A stretch of 15,561 nt of DNA from Planctomycetota bacterium (lineage in GTDB: Bacteria > Planctomycetota > Phycisphaerae > Sedimentisphaerales > Anaerobacaceae). This document shows positions 13,207 through 15,561 of the stretch, piece by piece. Every line of letters starts with the position of its first letter. The stretch's first letter is position 1. Under the pieces are notes generated by a model. The model saw nothing but the letters and a program-made list of their open reading frames with translations, had not been told where the DNA came from and did not search any database. The translations under genes were made by a program, and so were the position numbers. The DNA is taken from NCBI GenBank assembly GCA_020344865.1, contig CP070830.1, forward strand, positions 1,423,936 to 1,439,496, written 5' to 3'.

Positions 13207-14138
13207 ACATTATTTTGCTGTTGGCTGTTTGTAGTCTCTTGGGGGTCGTTTGTTCTGTGTGTCCTGGCTGGACTTGCCGGTTTACTTTTTGGTGGTGATT
13301 CGGTGATAGGGATGGGCGGTTGTTTGTGCTGTTGGATTTTAGCAGTCTGCTTGGTGTCGGCTTCGGTGACCTCAAGGATAGCATTTTGCACGGCCTGTTC
13401 GGCGGGCTCTTCGGTTAAGGGTCGTAGGTATATGGAATTCGATGATTTCGGCTGCTTAGCCCAGACCAGCTTCTCCCGGATTAATTCGAGAAGGGCCAGG
13501 AATAATCCAACCATTACGACGCGGTTGGCCTTGGCCTGAAAGATTTGCTCAAGGGTCAGGGGCCCTTCGGTTTGCAAACGGTGCAAAAGCTCTATCTGAT
13601 ATAAATCAATGGGCGTGTCGTCCTTGATGTGGCTTATGTCGGCCGCTGCGCTGGTGGCCTCCATAATTGAGCCGAAGGCTTCAAGCAGGTCCCAGACACT
13701 GACCTGTTCGATGTCAATATGCGGCTCTTCGGTGGGCCTTAAGTGTTCGAGAATCGTATCTGGCCGGGCGAAACGCTTCTTTGTTTCGTCGGCGGCGGTA
13801 CCGAGAAGATTGGCGGCGTCTTTGAACTTTTTGTATTCGAGCAGCTGGCGGATAAGCTCTGTACGCGGGTCGGTCAAATCCTCGGCGCCCAACTGCTCTG
13901 GCTCTGCCCTTGGAAGCAGCATTGCGGATTTTATCTGCATTAACGTTGAGGCCATTACCAAAAAGTCACCGGCCACGTCAATGTCGAGATTTTGCAGCAT
14001 TTCAATGTAATGGACATATTGGTCGGTTATTTTGGCGATGGGAATGTCGTAGATATCGACTTCTTCTTTGCGGACCAGATACAGTAATAAATCCAGAGGT
14101 CCGGCGAAGATATCAAGATTGACGCGATAGTCAGCCAA
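13203..14138 (-). CDS. scpA: Segregation and condensation protein A, with C-terminal extension
   Basis: Kleisin subunit of the SMC-ScpAB condensin that organises and segregates the chromosome. The N-terminus, VNLDIFAGPLDLLLYLVRKE followed by VDIYDIPIAKITDQYV, is the ScpA signature that contacts the SMC neck. Residues about 55-75 form the helix LVMASTLMQIKSAMLLPR. A winged-helix segment (about 176-242, DLYQIELLHRLQTEGPLTLE onward, ending SIYLRPL) binds the SMC cap. After about 243 there is an unusual tail of some 65 residues rich in Gln, Pro, Thr and Lys, probably disordered; most ScpA proteins end near the winged helix. The start is TTG 14138, giving MADYRVNLD, supported by AGGAG (14145-14149) 6 nt upstream. 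The TTG directly follows the DUF2007 stop. ScpB and SMC are not in the window. Confidence 0.93.
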   Translation of the reverse strand: MADYRVNLDIFAGPLDLLLYLVRKEEVDIYDIPIAKITDQYVHYIEMLQNLDIDVAGDFLVMASTLMQIKSAMLLPRAEPEQLGAEDLTDPRTELIRQLLEYKKFKDAANLLGTAADETKKRFARPDTILEHLRPTEEPHIDIEQVSVWDLLEAFGSIMEATSAAADISHIKDDTPIDLYQIELLHRLQTEGPLTLEQIFQAKANRVVMVGLFLALLELIREKLVWAKQPKSSNSIYLRPLTEEPAEQAVQNAILEVTEADTKQTAKIQQHKQPPIPITESPPKSKPASPARTHRTNDPQETTNSQQQNNV

Positions 14139-14402
14139 TTACTGCTCCTTTTGCTCATCGGGCCCAATGCCGGGCTGAAAATGTGCGGATTTTTTGTCAG
14201 CCTGCAAGACTTGCTGTGCCCTCTGAGCCTGGTTGTCAAGAACCTGCAGTTCTACCTTTGCAAGAGAAGGAACCGGATACATGGCAGAAAAGTTCTCGCC
14301 CGTTAAGACCGATTCGATTCCAAAATCAGCGAGTACCTGCTTTGCCAGGCTGGCTTCGGCGGGGTTCGTGTACTGCGCGACAGTGACGAGCTTATCGTCC
14401 AT
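14139..14402 (-). CDS. DUF2007-type small protein
   Basis: 87 residues with the DUF2007 pattern: VAQYTNPAEASLAKQVLADF, then GIESVLTGEN, and a strand LAKVELQVLDNQAQRAQQVL. This PII-like ferredoxin fold family is often annotated as a putative signal-transducing protein, but its role is not established. The C-terminal 20 residues are polar and probably flexible. AGAGGA (14408-14413) lies 5 nt before the ATG and inside the last codons of trpS; the trpS stop is only 2 nt from this start. scpA starts immediately after this gene's stop. The packing implies one trpS-DUF2007-scpA transcript with coupled translation. Confidence 0.85.
   Translation of the reverse strand: MDDKLVTVAQYTNPAEASLAKQVLADFGIESVLTGENFSAMYPVPSLAKVELQVLDNQAQRAQQVLQADKKSAHFQPGIGPDEQKEQ
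14145..14149 (-). promoter_or_regulatory. Ribosome binding site that fixes the scpA TTG start
   Basis: AGGAG on the minus strand (within AAAGGAG, 14145-14151) lies 6 nt before TTG 14138. It falls within the last codons of the DUF2007 gene. No ATG or GTG is suitably placed, and the encoded N-terminus matches the ScpA family, so TTG is the likely initiator. Confidence 0.8.
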
Positions 14403-14404
14403 AC

Positions 14405-15370
14405 TTATCCTCTTAGTCCAACAGCATCCCGGGCCCTGGCGAGCGTTGTGGCCGCTACTGATTTTGCACGTTCGGCCCCGCCGGCAAGGACTTCTCTGAC
14501 ATAATCGAGATTGTTCTCGAGATGGACTCTTTTTTCCCGGAAAGGCCTGAAATAATCTATCATCAGCTCAGCAAGGCGCTTTTTGGCCTCGCCGTAGCCC
14601 ATGCCGCCACTGCGGTATCTGTTTTCCCAGTCTGCCAACTCGTCGGCTGGGGCCACCAGTTTTAGAAGTGCGAAGACGTTGCACTTGTCGGGGTCTTTGG
14701 GGTCCTCGACGGGGGTTGAGTCGGTAACGATTCGCATAATCTTCTTTTTGATGGTTTTTTCTGGCTCGAACATCTCTATGGTGTTTCCGTAACTCTTGCT
14801 CATTTTTCGGCCGTCGGTCCCCGGTATGACGGCAACAGACTCGATGATATGTTCTTCGGGTATGGTCAGGATTTCGCCATAGGCGTTGTTAAATCGGATC
14901 GCTATATCACGGGTGACCTCAATATGCTGTTTCTGGTCTGCGCCGACGGGGACTAAATTGCTGTTGTAGATTAGGATGTCGGCGGCCTGCAGGACGGGAT
15001 AAGCGAACAGGCCGTGGTTGGGGCTCAGCCCCTGGGCTACTTTGTCTTTAAAGCTTGTGCAGCGCTGCAAAAGCCCCATGGGCGTCACGCATGAAAGCAG
15101 CCAAGTGAGCTCGGTGACCTCCGGCACATCGGATTGGCGCCAGAAGACGGTTTTTTCGGTGTCGAGGCCCAGGGCGATGTAATCGGTTGCGACGTCAAGG
15201 GTGCGCTGGGCGACATCGGCCGGCGAAGGATTGCTGGTGAGGGCGTGATAGTCGGCGATGAAGTAGAAGCAATCATGCTCAGCCTGGAGGTTGAGTTGCT
15301 GGCGCATTGCGCCGAAGAAATTACCTATATGCAGTCGGCCGGACGGCTGTATGCCTGACAAAACCCGCAA
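14405..15370 (-). CDS. trpS: Tryptophanyl-tRNA synthetase
   Basis: Class I aminoacyl-tRNA synthetase charging tRNA-Trp in the cytoplasm; 321 residues, close to the usual 325-335. The N-terminus RVLSGIQPSGRLHIGNFFGA carries the HIGH-type motif as HIGN (14-17). PVGADQKQHIEVTRDIAIRF (141-160) is the Trp/adenylate region, and KMSKS is at 189-193. The start is TTG 15370: the encoded MRVLSGIQPSG is the standard N-terminus and AGGAG (15378-15382) lies 7 nt upstream. It is the first gene of the trpS-DUF2007-scpA operon, driven by the promoter at 15423-15451. The leader is only about 45 nt, with no room for a T-box or a leader-peptide attenuator, so no tryptophan-specific control is visible. Confidence 0.96.
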   Translation of the reverse strand: MRVLSGIQPSGRLHIGNFFGAMRQQLNLQAEHDCFYFIADYHALTSNPSPADVAQRTLDVATDYIALGLDTEKTVFWRQSDVPEVTELTWLLSCVTPMGLLQRCTSFKDKVAQGLSPNHGLFAYPVLQAADILIYNSNLVPVGADQKQHIEVTRDIAIRFNNAYGEILTIPEEHIIESVAVIPGTDGRKMSKSYGNTIEMFEPEKTIKKKIMRIVTDSTPVEDPKDPDKCNVFALLKLVAPADELADWENRYRSGGMGYGEAKKRLAELMIDYFRPFREKRVHLENNLDYVREVLAGGAERAKSVAATTLARARDAVGLRG

Positions 15371-15377
15371 GGTTAAG

Positions 15378-15382
15378 CTCCT
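15378..15382 (-). promoter_or_regulatory. Ribosome binding site that fixes the trpS TTG start
   Basis: AGGAG on the minus strand lies 7 nt before TTG 15370. There is no better-placed ATG, and an internal start would remove the conserved nucleotide-binding N-terminus. Confidence 0.8.
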
Positions 15383-15422
15383 GATATAAAGAATACGACG
15401 ATGTTAGTAAAATCTTGGCATA

Positions 15423-15451
15423 AAAATAATCTTTACCGGCGTATTTGTCAA
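15423..15451 (-). promoter_or_regulatory. Sigma-70 promoter of the trpS-DUF2007-scpA operon
   Basis: On the minus strand a perfect -35 TTGACA (15451-15446) is followed after 17 bp by TATTTT (15428-15423, four of six matches). The predicted start is near 15416, some 45 nt before the trpS TTG. Confidence 0.75.
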
Positions 15452-15461
15452 GAGTTTTGCC

Positions 15462-15561
15462 CTAGCGATAAATGTGCTCGAGAAAATCGATTTGACCGCA
15501 CATTGCGGTTGATCTCCATAGCTGATTGTTGTTCTGGCTGTTTAGCCCACGAGGCCAAGCC
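15462..15561 (-). other. Possible C-terminal fragment of an upstream gene at the right edge
   Basis: Two minus-strand frames are open from the right edge. One ends at TAG (15464-15462) and reads RSTAMCGQIDFLEHIYR at its end. The other ends at TGA inside the trpS -35 box. Either could be the tail of a gene on the same strand as trpS, but about 33-37 residues with no recognised motif cannot decide between them, or rule out non-coding sequence. Confidence 0.2.

Noticed and set aside
15371..15445. A T-box or tryptophan attenuator ahead of trpS.
   Set aside because: The predicted leader is only about 45 nt, with no T-box core sequence, no Trp-codon leader peptide and no terminator hairpin.
1..15561. 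Mobile elements, CRISPR arrays, tRNA or rRNA genes, toxin-antitoxin or phage-defence modules.
   Set aside because: I saw no transposase or integrase motif, no regularly spaced repeats, no cloverleaf-like or rRNA sequence in the gaps, and no paired small genes of that kind. The window is mostly housekeeping.

Overview
The window is a dense stretch of bacterial chromosome, mostly housekeeping genes, with mid-range GC content. I see no transposase, integrase, CRISPR array, rRNA or tRNA. A lipoprotein-type signal sequence on a parvulin-like chaperone suggests an envelope with an outer membrane. A Thi4 thiazole synthase with His at the sulfur-donor position suggests an anaerobic or sulfide-rich lifestyle. 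My best guess for lineage is an anaerobic planctomycete of the Phycisphaerae/Sedimentisphaerales kind. That rests on gene content and protein flavour, not on a marker gene.

Layout. Positions 1-87 hold the last codons of an unrecognised + strand gene. Positions 253-3623 are a + strand cluster: parvulin-type lipoprotein, acpS (holo-ACP synthase) and mnmG (tRNA wobble-U modification). A 334-bp gap follows; on the minus strand it contains hydrophobic reading frames broken by frameshifts, a possible decayed small membrane-protein gene. dnaE (3958-7407, minus) encodes the replicative polymerase alpha subunit and has its own consensus promoter. Diverging from it is a small secreted OB-fold-like protein (7791-8129, +).

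The most interesting section is 8248-9900 (+). It contains a near-consensus sigma-70 promoter, a TPP riboswitch, a perfect intrinsic terminator as expression platform, thi4, and an overlapping HD-domain hydrolase gene of unknown function. This reads as a thiamine-feedback-controlled thiazole operon. The HD protein is a candidate for a missing hydrolytic step after Thi4.

From 9955 to 11990 (minus) lie rimO and pgsA, the S12 methylthiotransferase and phosphatidylglycerophosphate synthase. A + strand gene at 12244-12657 encodes a 137-residue protein with a disordered N-terminus and a compact unknown C-terminal domain. Minus-strand genes then run to the end, in transcription order trpS, a DUF2007 protein, scpA (one tightly packed operon with a strong promoter at 15423-15451) and trxA. 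The trxA promoter has its -35 box over the scpA stop codon. trpS and scpA both appear to start at TTG, each behind a strong Shine-Dalgarno sequence.

All calls come from reading the sequence and recalled family motifs. No database or folding program was run.
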